A stretch of DNA of 64,000 nucleotides from Korobacter sp963703075 (GCA_963703075.1 OY969786.1:4092001-4156000); one strand, 5' to 3'; shown: positions 51,203-60,509, numbered from the stretch's first letter. The notes: generated by a model from the letters alone, not told the origin. Made by a program: numbers and translations.

Positions 51203-52117
51203 TTAAGCGGAGGCTGCTGCTGATTTGGCTTTCCGGGCACGTGCGACCTTGCGTGGCTTCTTGTGGGCCGCAGCACCGTTGCTGGGGCGTTTCATGACAG
51301 AGTCGATCATCGCTTTCTCGCGGTCGACGAAGGTTTTGACGCCTTCGCCGGTAAGCTTCGCCAGGGGCAGACGAAAGGGCGCGAGCATATCCGCGCTCCG
51401 GTTGGCGATTTTCAGGTTCGCTTTCATCTGAGCCGATGCGACGTCGAGCAGTTTCTTCTGCGCGTCGACGAGAGCGTTGGCGGATTCGCGGGCGAGGATG
51501 GCGACATCGGTTTTCTTGGCGGACTTGCCGGACTTCTCATGCCGCTCGCTGGTGGCGAGAGTGGTTTCTTCGGCAATCACGTCGAGGAATTTCTTTTGGG
51601 CGTGGACGAAGTTCTCCATGCCTTCGCGGGCGACTTCGACCAGGCGATCGCGGTCGAAAGGTTTGCCGGCTTTGACGTCTTCCATCCACTCCTGCGAATG
51701 CTTGCCGGCCATGGTGAGGAACTCGTGCTGCATATCGACGAAGCCATCGATACTGCGGCGGACGAGGTTGACCATGGCAGCCGAGCCGTTGGAGCCAACG
51801 ACGCGCTCGCCTACGCCTTCCATGAGGAGTTCGTTCTCGCGCTGGACGAGGTCGAGCAGGATACGTTGAGCGTCAATGTAATTGGCCGTGCCTTCCACCA
51901 CGAGCTCGGTGAGGAGGGCGGCGGGAGAGTGCTCGGGATCGGAGAGACTGTCGCGCATGGCTTTCATCGCGCTGGCATTCTGACGCATGGCGACATCGAC
52001 CAGGATACGTTGGGTGGCGAAGAAACTCTCCATCCCTTGCTGGACCCATCCCGAGAGCAGCGAGACGATGGAAGAGGGGCGGGCGTGGGCCATGGGATCG
52101 TGCATTGTTTCTGGCAT
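51203..52117 (-). CDS. Phasin-like granule-associated protein
   Basis: A 304-residue soluble protein built almost entirely of amphipathic helices with four to five related repeats (VQQGMESFFATQRILVDVAM, VVEGTANYIDAQRILLDLVQ, AREGMENFVHAQKKFLDVIA, ARESANALVDAQKKLLDVAS). This repeat is the signature of phasin/PhaP-type proteins that coat storage granules. The tail is Lys/Ala-rich (AAHKKPRKVARARKAKSAAA), suggesting nucleic-acid binding. The start at 52117 follows GGAGG four bases upstream. It is divergent from phaR, which probably represses it. No PHA synthase is in the window. Confidence 0.85.
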   Translation of the reverse strand: MPETMHDPMAHARPSSIVSLLSGWVQQGMESFFATQRILVDVAMRQNASAMKAMRDSLSDPEHSPAALLTELVVEGTANYIDAQRILLDLVQRENELLMEGVGERVVGSNGSAAMVNLVRRSIDGFVDMQHEFLTMAGKHSQEWMEDVKAGKPFDRDRLVEVAREGMENFVHAQKKFLDVIAEETTLATSERHEKSGKSAKKTDVAILARESANALVDAQKKLLDVASAQMKANLKIANRSADMLAPFRLPLAKLTGEGVKTFVDREKAMIDSVMKRPSNGAAAHKKPRKVARARKAKSAAASA

Positions 52118-52137
52118 ACTGCCTCCGTTCTTGATTG

Positions 52138-52215
52138 CTGCACTGCAGCATTCAAGTACAACGTAGGACCATCGTGAGTACGTGTCAAGCGGCATTTGTG
52201 ATATCTTGCGATGCA
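52138..52215. promoter_or_regulatory. Candidate PhaR operator sites
   Basis: CTGC-ACT-GCAG (52138-52148) and TGC-GAT-GCA (52207-52215) lie in the 117-base region between the divergent phasin-like gene and phaR. From memory, PhaR regulators bind TGC-rich palindromes of the CTGC-N3-GCAG type, so these are natural candidates for autoregulation and phasin control. Confidence 0.45.
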
Positions 52216-52234
52216 GCAAACAGGAGTGGTTAGA

Positions 52235-52678
52235 ATGGCCGGAAGCGTGGTCGTGAAGAAGTACGCAAATCGCAGACTCTACAACACTTCCAGCAGTGCA
52301 TATGTGAACCTGGAGGACCTGGCGAAGATGGTCCGAAATGGGACGGACGTGCAGGTGGTGGATGCGAGTACGGGCGAGGACCTGACGCGGGTCACGCTGA
52401 CGCAGATCATCGTGGAAGATGCGAAGGACCAGCCCGGTGGGCTGCCGCTGGAACTGCTGAGGCAGTTGATTGTGGCTTCGGACCATGCGGGGAAAGAGTT
52501 CATCATGTGGTACTTGCGATCGGCTTTCGATGCGTACCAGAAAATGCAGGGGGCGGTGCAGTCGGGATTTGCAGGGATGGTGTCGCCGGTCGACACGCTG
52601 CGCAATTTGTTTCGCGCGCCGGAGCGGCCGGAGCACGCAGAAACGGTAGAGTTGCGGCGCAGGGTGGCGGAGCCTTGA
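52235..52678 (+). CDS. phaR: PHA accumulation regulator (PhaR N-terminal domain), C-terminus frameshifted
   Basis: A 147-residue regulator with the PHB/PHA accumulation DNA-binding domain at its start (SVVVKKYANRRLYNTSSSAY, VNLEDLAKMVRNGTDVQVVD, TGEDLTRVTLTQIIVED). It represses phasin and related genes until granules titrate it. The ATG at 52235 has AGGAG eight bases upstream. The frame stops at 52678 with RRRVAEP. Removing one C from GCGGAGCCTTGAAG continues it as AELEAKLHARPKAQKKRAKA + THK to 52739, a basic tail like that of the phasin. A single-base insertion is inferred. Confidence 0.88.
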   Translation: MAGSVVVKKYANRRLYNTSSSAYVNLEDLAKMVRNGTDVQVVDASTGEDLTRVTLTQIIVEDAKDQPGGLPLELLRQLIVASDHAGKEFIMWYLRSAFDAYQKMQGAVQSGFAGMVSPVDTLRNLFRAPERPEHAETVELRRRVAEP

Positions 52679-52751
52679 AGCGAAGTTGCATGCGCGTCCC
52701 AAGGCACAGAAGAAACGGGCGAAGGCCACGCACAAGTAAGAACGCTGTTCT

Positions 52752-54341
52752 TCAATCGCCAGCGGCGGCGAAGGCCTTCTCGGGCTCGGGTGCGACGGAG
52801 ACTGATTCTTTGGCTGGCGGTTTCGCCGCTGGTTTCTCACGATGTAGATCTTTTCGTGGCGTCCTGGCAGGACCCGGCTTGCCCTCCTTCTTGAAGGCGA
52901 AGGCCTGCCGTAGTTCCGCGACGCTCTCCTGGAGAAATTTCGGCAGCAGGCGCGCGTCGGGGGTGGCGTGGACGTCGCAGGAAAAGCCGAAGTGCGCTTT
53001 GCCGTCATAGGTGAGGAGAGCGCAGTTCGCGCCCATCTCGCCGCCGATCGGCACGTAGGGATAGGCGTGGAGCATTCTGTGTCCGAGGACATAGAGCGGC
53101 TGGCGCGGGCCGGGAACGTTGGTGAAGATCAGGTTGCACACGGTCAGCGGGAGTTGCGCGGCGATCGGGGCGAGAAGGACCTGCAGCGGCGATGGAATGG
53201 CGGCAAGAAGGGCTCCGGCGAAGCTCACCATTTCCGCAATGCGGGCCTGCTTGATGGCGGTCATGCGTTGATGGACTGCGGCGAGAAGCTTGCGCGGATG
53301 GCGTATGCCGAGGGGAACCGAAACGGGGACGAAGGTGATCTGGTTGCCCATGCCCTGGTGGTCGTCATCGCACGGACGGGTGTTGACGGGGACCACGATG
53401 CGCAGCGAGCGGCCCTTGGTGTCGGCTCCACGGTGTTCTGCGTAGCGACGGAAGGTGGAGGCGACGACGGTGAGGGCGACATCGTTGAAGGTGCATCCGG
53501 CGGAACGCTTGATGGCCTGAAGATTTTCGAAGGGGATATCAATCCACTCAAATTTCTGCGGGCCGCGGCAGACAACATTAAAGGGCATGCGCTCGGGCGC
53601 GGAGGCGATTTCCGGCAGGATTTCGCTGAAGTCCTGCACGGCGGTTGCGGGCTTGCTCTCTGTATCCATCGAAGATGACGTGCGGTTCGGATCCTGGTTA
53701 TGGAGAACGCGCCGCGCCATCGCGATAAGGTCGCTATGGGCGTTCAGGAGACGCTCGACGGTCGAAAACCAGGAGTTGGCCATGGCTTCGACCAGGGTGG
53801 TTGCGGGATCGCGCGGCAGCGACGTGGGGACATGGAGATTCCGGCGAGGCAGGGTTGCGACGTGCGGGCTCGGATCCATGAGCGCGTTGAGGAAAGCGAT
53901 GCCAGATAGGCCGTCGGCCATGCTGTGATGGAGGCGTGCGATGAGGCCAGTGCGATTGCCTTTCAGGCCATGGACGAGAGTGAAATCCCACAGGGGATGG
54001 GCACGATCCATGTTCAAGCTGAAGAGTTTCCCGGCGAAGGATTTGAATTCCGCGTCGGTACCGTGCTTCAGCGTGGTTTCGTGCACATGATTCTTGAAAT
54101 CGAAGTCCGGATCGTACGCGAGGGTGGGCAATCCGATGTTGAACGGGCCCGCCACCACCCGTTGTGCGCAACGCGGCAGCAAGGAAAGCTTGGCTTCGAC
54201 GAACGGAAGGAACTCCTGATAGCCGAGGAGTCCTTCGAGAATGGCAACACACGCGATGTTGATGGGAATGCCTTCGCGTTCGAGGTGGAGGAAGAGGGCA
54301 TCCCCGAAGGAGAGACGTTCGCAGTTTTGAGGCTGTTGCAT
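52752..54341 (-). CDS. Wax ester synthase/diacylglycerol acyltransferase (WS/DGAT)
   Basis: A 529-residue bacterial WS/DGAT, which esterifies acyl-CoA to long-chain alcohols or diacylglycerol for neutral-lipid storage. The catalytic HHxxxDG motif is HHSMADG in GLIARLHHSMADGLSGIAFL. The family block NxxxxNxPGP is in LIFTNVPGPRQPLYVLG. The start at 54341 gives MQQPQNCERLSFGDALFLHL, the typical N-terminus; upstream in-frame residues show no similarity. The tail is an Ala/Pro/Lys-rich extension. HMG-CoA reductase lies 20 bases upstream on the same strand. Confidence 0.92.
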   Translation of the reverse strand: MQQPQNCERLSFGDALFLHLEREGIPINIACVAILEGLLGYQEFLPFVEAKLSLLPRCAQRVVAGPFNIGLPTLAYDPDFDFKNHVHETTLKHGTDAEFKSFAGKLFSLNMDRAHPLWDFTLVHGLKGNRTGLIARLHHSMADGLSGIAFLNALMDPSPHVATLPRRNLHVPTSLPRDPATTLVEAMANSWFSTVERLLNAHSDLIAMARRVLHNQDPNRTSSSMDTESKPATAVQDFSEILPEIASAPERMPFNVVCRGPQKFEWIDIPFENLQAIKRSAGCTFNDVALTVVASTFRRYAEHRGADTKGRSLRIVVPVNTRPCDDDHQGMGNQITFVPVSVPLGIRHPRKLLAAVHQRMTAIKQARIAEMVSFAGALLAAIPSPLQVLLAPIAAQLPLTVCNLIFTNVPGPRQPLYVLGHRMLHAYPYVPIGGEMGANCALLTYDGKAHFGFSCDVHATPDARLLPKFLQESVAELRQAFAFKKEGKPGPARTPRKDLHREKPAAKPPAKESVSVAPEPEKAFAAAGD

Positions 54342-54361
54342 TGGATTCTCTCTTTCGCTGC

Positions 54362-55555
54362 TCAGGGCCGATTGCGTCCGAGGCGTTCGTGGGCGCCTAC
54401 CCAATCGCCATGCAACATGGCGGCGACGAGCGAGGTTTCTCCGGCGAGGACCACGGCTGCACAGATTTCGGCAAACTTGAAGACCTTGCCCTGGCCGTAG
54501 CAATCGAGCATCTCCAGGCACTGGCGCTGGGTGGCAAGGCCCGTACCACCGCCATAGGTGGCCACGATCAACGACGGGAGGGTGACGGACCAGTAGAAGT
54601 CACCGTTATCGAGTGGCTGGGTGAAGGTGATGGCGGCGTGAGACTCCGCAATGTTGGCAACATCCTGCCCGGTGGCGATGAAGAGAGCCGCGAGACCGTT
54701 GGCGGCGTGGGCACCGTTGTTGGAGGATCCGGCGAGGAAAGCACCAGCCATCTGAACGTTGCGCATGCGGGCGAGATCGGAAGAGTCGATGTGGAGGATG
54801 TGCTTCAAGAGATCGCGGCGAAGGACGGCTTCTGCCACCACGCGCTTGCCACGGGTAAAGAGCATGTTCAGCTGCGAGTGCTTTTTGTCGGTATCGATAT
54901 TGCCGCTGAGGAAATAGCTAAGGGCGTGTGAGTAGTTCTGCTTTATCCATTCGCAGGCCGCGGAAGTGGCCTTGCTGGTCATGTTCTGCCCGGCGGCATC
55001 GCCAGTGGTGTAGTTAAAGCGCAGGTAACGCATGGGGCCCACGCCGAACTGGTCGATGTTGCGAAGCTTGCCAATGCGGGTGGTGGCTTCGGCAGCGGCG
55101 CGAATGTCGTCGTAATGTTCGGTCACCCATTCGCCGAATTTGCGGGCTTCCAGTGCGTCCGCAAGCAGGAAAACAGGTGCGCGCTGCATGGAGTCTTCAA
55201 TGACGGTGGTCTTTACCCCGCCACACTCGAAAAGCAGCCGCATGCCGCGGTTATAGCTGGAGATGAGAGTGCCTTCGGTGGTGGCGAGGGGAATATAGAA
55301 ATCTCCATTCGCATGTTCGCCAACGATACGCAGGGGACCGGCGATACCGAGGGGCACCTGGGCGACGCCAGCGAAGTTCTCGATATTGCCGGGAAGGGTT
55401 GCAGGACTGAACGAGTAGTGCGCGACGTGAGAAAGCTCGACGCCGGTTTGCTCGAGAACAAATTCGCGGCGGGCGGAAGCCATCTCGTGGGTGTAATCGT
55501 CATTTTCCGTTCTGGGAATAGAAATGCGCTGGCGAAACTCTCGGACGGTAGCCAT
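54362..55555 (-). CDS. Hydroxymethylglutaryl-CoA reductase
   Basis: A 397-residue HMG-CoA reductase converting HMG-CoA to mevalonate with NADPH. NIENFAGVAQVPLGIAGPL matches the ENVIG/PVGVAGPL substrate motif. The catalytic Glu is in ATTEGTLISSYNRG. The cofactor loop is YTTGDAAGQNMTSKAT. The C-terminal NADPH segment is ATYGGGTGLATQRQCL, and the His general acid is in LVAAMLHGDWVGAH. It is class I in layout. Most bacteria use the MEP route, so its presence is unusual. No other mevalonate genes are visible in the window. It is likely co-transcribed with the WS/DGAT gene 20 bases downstream. Confidence 0.9.
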   Translation of the reverse strand: MATVREFRQRISIPRTENDDYTHEMASARREFVLEQTGVELSHVAHYSFSPATLPGNIENFAGVAQVPLGIAGPLRIVGEHANGDFYIPLATTEGTLISSYNRGMRLLFECGGVKTTVIEDSMQRAPVFLLADALEARKFGEWVTEHYDDIRAAAEATTRIGKLRNIDQFGVGPMRYLRFNYTTGDAAGQNMTSKATSAACEWIKQNYSHALSYFLSGNIDTDKKHSQLNMLFTRGKRVVAEAVLRRDLLKHILHIDSSDLARMRNVQMAGAFLAGSSNNGAHAANGLAALFIATGQDVANIAESHAAITFTQPLDNGDFYWSVTLPSLIVATYGGGTGLATQRQCLEMLDCYGQGKVFKFAEICAAVVLAGETSLVAAMLHGDWVGAHERLGRNRP

Positions 55556-55784
55556 AAAAAGAGACTCCGGTACCGCAAAAAGGACTGCGGGAAGAAAGTG
55601 AAGTGCAGAACTTTTCCATCATAGGAGCAAGAGCTTAGGAATGAGCGGCGTATCGAGCTGGCGCCGAGGGAAGCGGTTCCGATTTGAAATTCCCAAATTG
55701 GAGCAACGGTAACGAGTGTCCTTGCGTTTGTGGCGGACAGGGCAGTCGAATGAACGTTCACGACGTGCGAGGAGGCAGCAGGGC

Positions 55785-56219
55785 ATGGCAGAGCTCAAAG
55801 AGGTGGCCGAAGCAAGAAAACTCATGACCGAGGCGATGGAGTGGCCGGTGATGAAGTGGCTCGGTGAAAAGAAGAAAGTACGACACACGGCGGACAAGGC
55901 AAACGAGACCCTGGACCGGGTGGAGATGGAACTGCACGACGGATGGGATCACGAGTTGAAGGCCGCCTATGCGCAGGTGAGTGGGAAAGAAGCTTCGAAC
56001 GGGAAAATGCCAGCGGAGGTCGAGCGTCTGGCGAGAGGGATCAAGGAAGCGCATGACGCGGCGATCCGGGCGCGCATGGATGCAGAAGAGACCTTCGAGA
56101 AAGCGGAACGGCGGCTGAGCACGAGAATGGCGCGCGAAGGGTGCCAAAAAGCGATTGCCGGATGGGATCTGCATGAGGCAGCGATCCGCAAGGCGGAGTC
56201 GGCCCTCGCGAAGATATGA
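55785..56219 (+). CDS. Hypothetical coiled-coil protein
   Basis: A 144-residue protein made of charged helices with AELKEVAEARKLMTEAMEWP, VERLARGIKEAHDAAIRARM and AEETFEKAERRLSTRMAREG. The pattern of Ala, Glu and Lys heptads implies a coiled coil. No signal peptide or membrane helix is present. The ATG at 55785 follows AGGAGG, and the next gene starts three bases after its stop. It is therefore probably co-transcribed with the AarF-type kinase, although its role is unknown. Confidence 0.65.
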   Translation: MAELKEVAEARKLMTEAMEWPVMKWLGEKKKVRHTADKANETLDRVEMELHDGWDHELKAAYAQVSGKEASNGKMPAEVERLARGIKEAHDAAIRARMDAEETFEKAERRLSTRMAREGCQKAIAGWDLHEAAIRKAESALAKI

Positions 56220-56222
56220 AGG

Positions 56223-58023
56223 GTGGCCGGTGCCACTCTGGGAATGCAGGGAATCAAACGCCAAGTCGCGGTTGAGCCCGCGCGGTCGCGTCGGATAATC
56301 AATCTCGCTCGTGAAACCTTTGGCCGGATCGAGCTCACTTCAGGGAAAAGTATGGGAAGCGCATCTACGTTCGCGGAGTATTTGAAAACGCTCTCGCCGG
56401 ACGAGATGCAGTCGGCAATTGGGCAATGGATTCCTGCGGACTCGACCACGGCGGAGCGGGTGGGAATGGTCGAGACGATGTTGCGGTCGCCGGAAGGCTC
56501 CGCGATTCGTGAAGCACTGGCGCGATGGATCGTGGACCGACTGGTGCCCGTGGAGGCGCTGGTTCCATCGAAGTTCGCAGCATGGCGGGAGCCGACGCGG
56601 GCGTCCATGTTGTTCGTGATCGAGCAGCTTTCGGTCGACCGGCTGGCGCCGAAACTAGTTGAGCAATATGAATTGCCGCGGAACACCTCGCCGGAAGTGC
56701 GGCTGCTGAAGTTGATTGCCAGGGTGCCGGGATTACAGAAACTCGGCCAGGTACTGGCCCGCAACCGGCATCTGCGACGCTCGGTGAGGAGAGCGCTGGC
56801 CAAACTCGAGAACGGGATCCGCGACGTGGGGGTCGGGGAAATCCTGGCGTCTGCAAAGACGGAACTGAACGAAAAGATCGATCGCTACGCAGTCAAGATG
56901 GACCGAAGGCTGCTGTCGGAGGCGAGTGTCAGCGCGGTGATCCGGTTTACCTGGTGGAATGCGGAAAAGAAGCGCCACGAAAAAGGCGTGTTCAAGGTTC
57001 TGAAGCCGCACATCCCCACATGCTTTGCAGAAGACATGAAGATCCTGCAGGGTCTGGCGGATTTCTTCGGCCGACGAAGCCACGCGGGCTTTACCTCGGC
57101 AGTGATTCCTGACACTTTCAACAAAATTCGCCAACACCTGCAACGCGAGGTGGATTTTCCCGGCGAGCAGGCTGCATTGGTCGAAGCGGCGAAGCAGTTC
57201 AAGCCGGTGCATGGGGTACGCGTACCGAAGCTGATTCCGGAGCTCTGCACGGCCCGGCTTACAGCGATGAGCGAAGAAGAGGGCGTAAAGGTGACATCGG
57301 CAGTTGCCCATATGACCGAACAACGCCGAACGGATATAGCGCGGCAGTTGGTGGAAGCGCTGGTGGCGTTTCCCCTGCTTTCGCGTCAAACGGATGCGAT
57401 GTTCCACGCCGATCCGCACGCGGGGAACCTGCTCTACAACCGAAAGACGAGAGAACTGGTGATTCTCGATTGGGCGCTGGCGGAGCATTTGAGCCGGGAA
57501 CAACGGCGGCGGCTAATGTTGTTGTTCGTGGCGGTGGCGCTCCGCAATGAGGCGGCGGCGTGCCTCGAGATTCGGGAGCTCAGCGAACCGGAGGATAACC
57601 GGGAAACGATTCACCAGACTGTGCACGGGTTCATGGCGGACATGCCGTTGGCGAAAATGCCACGCGCCATTGACGCCATGAGCTTGCTGGAGCAGGTGGC
57701 GCTGGCGGGCGTCCGTTTTCCATCGTCACTGATCCTGTTCTCCAAGGTGCCTGTTCACGCTCGATGGGATTCTGGAAGACATTCGCGGAAGCTACGCGAC
57801 GGCGGAGTTCACGATTGCGCAATATCTCGTCGAACGATGGGCAAGGCGGCCGTTCTCGGTGGGAGTGCCTTCGACGACGTGGGACTGGCTAGGAGTGGAA
57901 TGCAGCGTTCTGCTGTATGGAGCGCGCTGGGGAGTGCGCCTGGAAGAAGCAATGACCGAGCGAATTTTTGGCGGCAGCTGTGTGAAAGAAGTGCCGGCAG
58001 CCGGCAATGCGCAGGTGCAGTAA
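56223..58023 (+). CDS. AarF/UbiB-type (ABC1) kinase-like protein, apparent +1 frameshift at 57750
   Basis: An ABC1/AarF/UbiB-family atypical kinase, about 600 residues when repaired. The KxGQ-like segment lies near residue 230. The catalytic stretch is MFHADPHAGNLLYNRKTREL + VILDWALAEHLSREQ, with the HxDxHxGN and DW motifs. The frame shifts at AAGGTGCCTGTTC; removing one C continues it as KVLFTLDGILEDIRGSYATA and ends at 58021-58023. Unrepaired, the frame runs on into the porin-like gene at 58086 as a false 861-residue fusion. UbiB proteins support quinone or lipid metabolism; the exact role here is unknown. Confidence 0.85.
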
Positions 58024-58085
58024 GGCCACAGTTGCAAGCTTGTGGCTGGGCTCAGTTCGAGGAAATAAATTACCGGAGGGTTCAC

Positions 58086-58808
58086 ATGGCAACACATCGC
58101 TCCAAGGCAGGAGCGTTGTCGCTTCTGCTGGCATTCCTATTTGTCTTATTCATGGTTCCGGCCAACGCACAGGCGCAACAAGCCCAGCCGTATGTCGGAA
58201 GATTCGATGCATTCACGGGCTTTTCTTACATGGCATCTCCTTCCTTTAATCTTTATCAACGGGGATTCAACGGGGAATTTGGGTACAACGTAACGCGGTG
58301 GCTGGCGCTGGGCGGCGACTTCAGCGTGCTTGATGGCAACAGCTCGATCCTTCCGCAGGAATTGACGCCATCGTTGCAACAGGCGCTGGGGGCCGAGATT
58401 GCCGGATTGGGCGGACTGCCTCCCGGCTATTCTTTGTACGTTCCCTTCAATGCGAAGACTTACACCTACGCGGCGGGCCCACAGATTAATTTCCGTCAAC
58501 TGAAGGCAGTCACGTTCTTTGTTCGGCCGGACCTGGGAGCGATTCACGAGAACGCGACCCTGAATCCTAAGGATCCGATTCAAACCCTGGTGGTGTCGCA
58601 CTTGGCTCCGAGCGGGAACAAGACGGACACGACTGTTTTTTACGGAGTGGGCGGTGGTTTTGACGTCAACGCGAGCAAGCACGTGGCGCTGCGGGTCACC
58701 GTCGACTACGTACACTGCTTCCTTTTCCAGGACCTGCTGAAGGACGCGCGCAATACGGTACGCATCTCAGTAGGACCGACATTCCGGTTTGGCAAGAACG
58801 TGGAGTAG
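58086..58808 (+). CDS. Outer-membrane beta-barrel protein
   Basis: A 240-residue exported barrel. The signal peptide is KAGALSLLLAFLFVLFMVPA, with cleavage near AQA. Alternating hydrophobic strands follow (YVGRFDAFTGFSYMAS, FGYNVTRWLALGGDFSVLDG, VFYGVGGGFDVNASKHVALR), and the last strand NTVRISVGPTFRFGKNVE ends in an aromatic-containing pattern. GGAGG lies six bases before the ATG, so it is an independent gene despite being in frame with the kinase. It ends at an intrinsic terminator. The function is unknown; barrels of this size usually have eight strands. Confidence 0.82.
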   Translation: MATHRSKAGALSLLLAFLFVLFMVPANAQAQQAQPYVGRFDAFTGFSYMASPSFNLYQRGFNGEFGYNVTRWLALGGDFSVLDGNSSILPQELTPSLQQALGAEIAGLGGLPPGYSLYVPFNAKTYTYAAGPQINFRQLKAVTFFVRPDLGAIHENATLNPKDPIQTLVVSHLAPSGNKTDTTVFYGVGGGFDVNASKHVALRVTVDYVHCFLFQDLLKDARNTVRISVGPTFRFGKNVE

Positions 58809-58824
58809 GTCTAGTCTCTACAAC

Positions 58825-58859
58825 GGCTGCACGCTTTCGGGCGCTGCAGCCTTTTTTTA
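58825..58859. terminator. Intrinsic terminator between convergent genes
   Basis: GGCTGCACGC and GCGCTGCAGCC pair with one bulge, followed by TTTTTTTA. The T-run overlaps the stop codon of the GMC oxidoreductase gene on the other strand. Confidence 0.85.
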
Positions 58860-60509
58860 TGCGCTGTGGGCGCGGTCGTTCCAGTGGGTTGCGGAGCGGG
58901 ACGGCACGAACTCCATGGCGCGTTCGGCGAGCGCGGTGATGGTGAGACTCGGATTGACGCCGAGATTGGCGGCCACCACGGAACCGTCGCACACGTACAT
59001 GTTGGTGTATCCGAAGACGCGGTGGCGGTGGTCGATGACGCCCTGTTGCGGTGAGTCGCCGATTGTGCAGCCTCCGAGACAATGGGCGGTGGCGGGGATG
59101 TCGAAGAGGATTTCGGGGAGCATGCTCATGGCGGTCCCACCGGCGATTTGCGCGAATTTGCGAGCGAATTCGTTGGCGGCGGCAATGTAGGTCGGGATGC
59201 GCCGGCCGCGGCTGACGAGGAAACGACGGAGGGGCCAAAACCAGAGGCGTTCCCATCGCATATCAATATGACCGTCGAGTGCTTGCATGCAGAGCAGGAT
59301 GACGGACTCGCGGGCAAATCCGAAGGGCTGGAGCAGGCGCAGGGTGCGCCAGGGGTGGGAGATCAGGGCGGCGAGAAGATTCTTTAACCAGAGGGCGATG
59401 CGTCCGGGGCCGGGGTGGCCTGCGGTGAGGATGGTCGCGAGTGCGCCCATGCAGTCGGAACCGGCGGGATAGCGGACGGCTTCGATGTGGGTATGCTCGT
59501 CGATGTAAACGCCGGAACCGATGGCGACACCTTTGGAGAGATCTTCCCGCGACTTCGGAACACGCATACCGATGAGCGATTCGCTATTGGTCCGCACACA
59601 ATTACCGAGCTGGTCGCTGACGTTCGGAAGAGAGCGCTTGGCCTTGAGTTGGAAGAGTAATTCCATCGTGCCCAGCGACGAGGCAGCGAAAACAATGCCT
59701 CGACAAGTGAGGCGACGGCGACGGGGAGAATACAACGCAGTGGATTCGACGGTGTGAACTTCGTAGCCATTGCTGCCGTCTTCCTGGTTATTGAGAGGTC
59801 GAACATCGACGACTTTGGTTTCGGCGAGGATGGTCGCCCCACGTTTCTCGGCCAGGTAAAGATAGTTTTGATCGAGAGTGTTTTTCGCGCCATGACGACA
59901 GCCCATCATGCAGCCGCCGCAGGCAGTGCAGGTGGTGCGGGGCGGACCTTCGCCGTTGAAATAAGGATCGGGATAGGTCCTTCCGCCGGCCTCGCCTTCG
60001 GGTGACTGGAAAATTCCGACGCTGGTGCGGTAGTAGGTCGCACCCACGCCGGTGGCGACGGCAGTTTCCTTCAGAAGATGATCGGCAGGGCCGAGGATTT
60101 TGTTCTGGACGACACCGAGCATGCGGGATGCGGTGTCGTAATGGCGCGGCATCTCGGCTTCCCACGGCGCGAGGCCGCACCATGTGCCGCTCTGCCAGAC
60201 TTTATCGGGTGGACGCAATAATGTGCTGGCGTAGGTAATGGAGCCGCCACCGACGGCACATCCGTGGAGAATGGTGACGCGGCTGAAGAAGCGCATGCTG
60301 AAGAATCCGCGCAGGGCCAATTTCGGACGCCAGAACCAGCGATGGAGAGACCAGTTGGTCTTTGGTAGATTTTCCGCACTCCAGCGGCGGCCCATTTCGA
60401 TGACCGCGACACGATAGCCTTTTTCCGTCAGGCGCAGTGCGGAGACGCTTCCGCCGAAGCCGGAACCGACCACGATGAAGTCGAAATCGAATTGTTTGTC
60501 GTCGACCAT
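58857..60509 (-). CDS. GMC-family FAD oxidoreductase
   Basis: A 550-residue flavoprotein. The FAD-binding start is DFIVVGSGFGGSVSALRLTE + KGYRVAVIEMGRRW, with the GxGxxG fold. VTILHGCAVGGGSITYASTL follows as in GMC oxidases. CTACGGCMMGCRHGAKNTLD is a Cys cluster seen in a cholesterol-oxidase-like GMC subgroup. The C-terminal GVNPSLTITALAERA and HCLGGCTIGDS carry the catalytic His region. The likely substrate is an alcohol or sterol-like compound. It is divergent from the secreted glycosidase at 60713. Confidence 0.9.
   Translation of the reverse strand: MVDDKQFDFDFIVVGSGFGGSVSALRLTEKGYRVAVIEMGRRWSAENLPKTNWSLHRWFWRPKLALRGFFSMRFFSRVTILHGCAVGGGSITYASTLLRPPDKVWQSGTWCGLAPWEAEMPRHYDTASRMLGVVQNKILGPADHLLKETAVATGVGATYYRTSVGIFQSPEGEAGGRTYPDPYFNGEGPPRTTCTACGGCMMGCRHGAKNTLDQNYLYLAEKRGATILAETKVVDVRPLNNQEDGSNGYEVHTVESTALYSPRRRRLTCRGIVFAASSLGTMELLFQLKAKRSLPNVSDQLGNCVRTNSESLIGMRVPKSREDLSKGVAIGSGVYIDEHTHIEAVRYPAGSDCMGALATILTAGHPGPGRIALWLKNLLAALISHPWRTLRLLQPFGFARESVILLCMQALDGHIDMRWERLWFWPLRRFLVSRGRRIPTYIAAANEFARKFAQIAGGTAMSMLPEILFDIPATAHCLGGCTIGDSPQQGVIDHRHRVFGYTNMYVCDGSVVAANLGVNPSLTITALAERAMEFVPSRSATHWNDRAHSA

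Noticed and set aside
56223..58808. Long 861-residue open frame joining an AarF kinase to a beta-barrel
   Set aside because: The kinase C-terminus is found in another frame ending at 58023, and the barrel has its own ribosome-binding site and signal peptide. The fusion is an effect of one inserted base.
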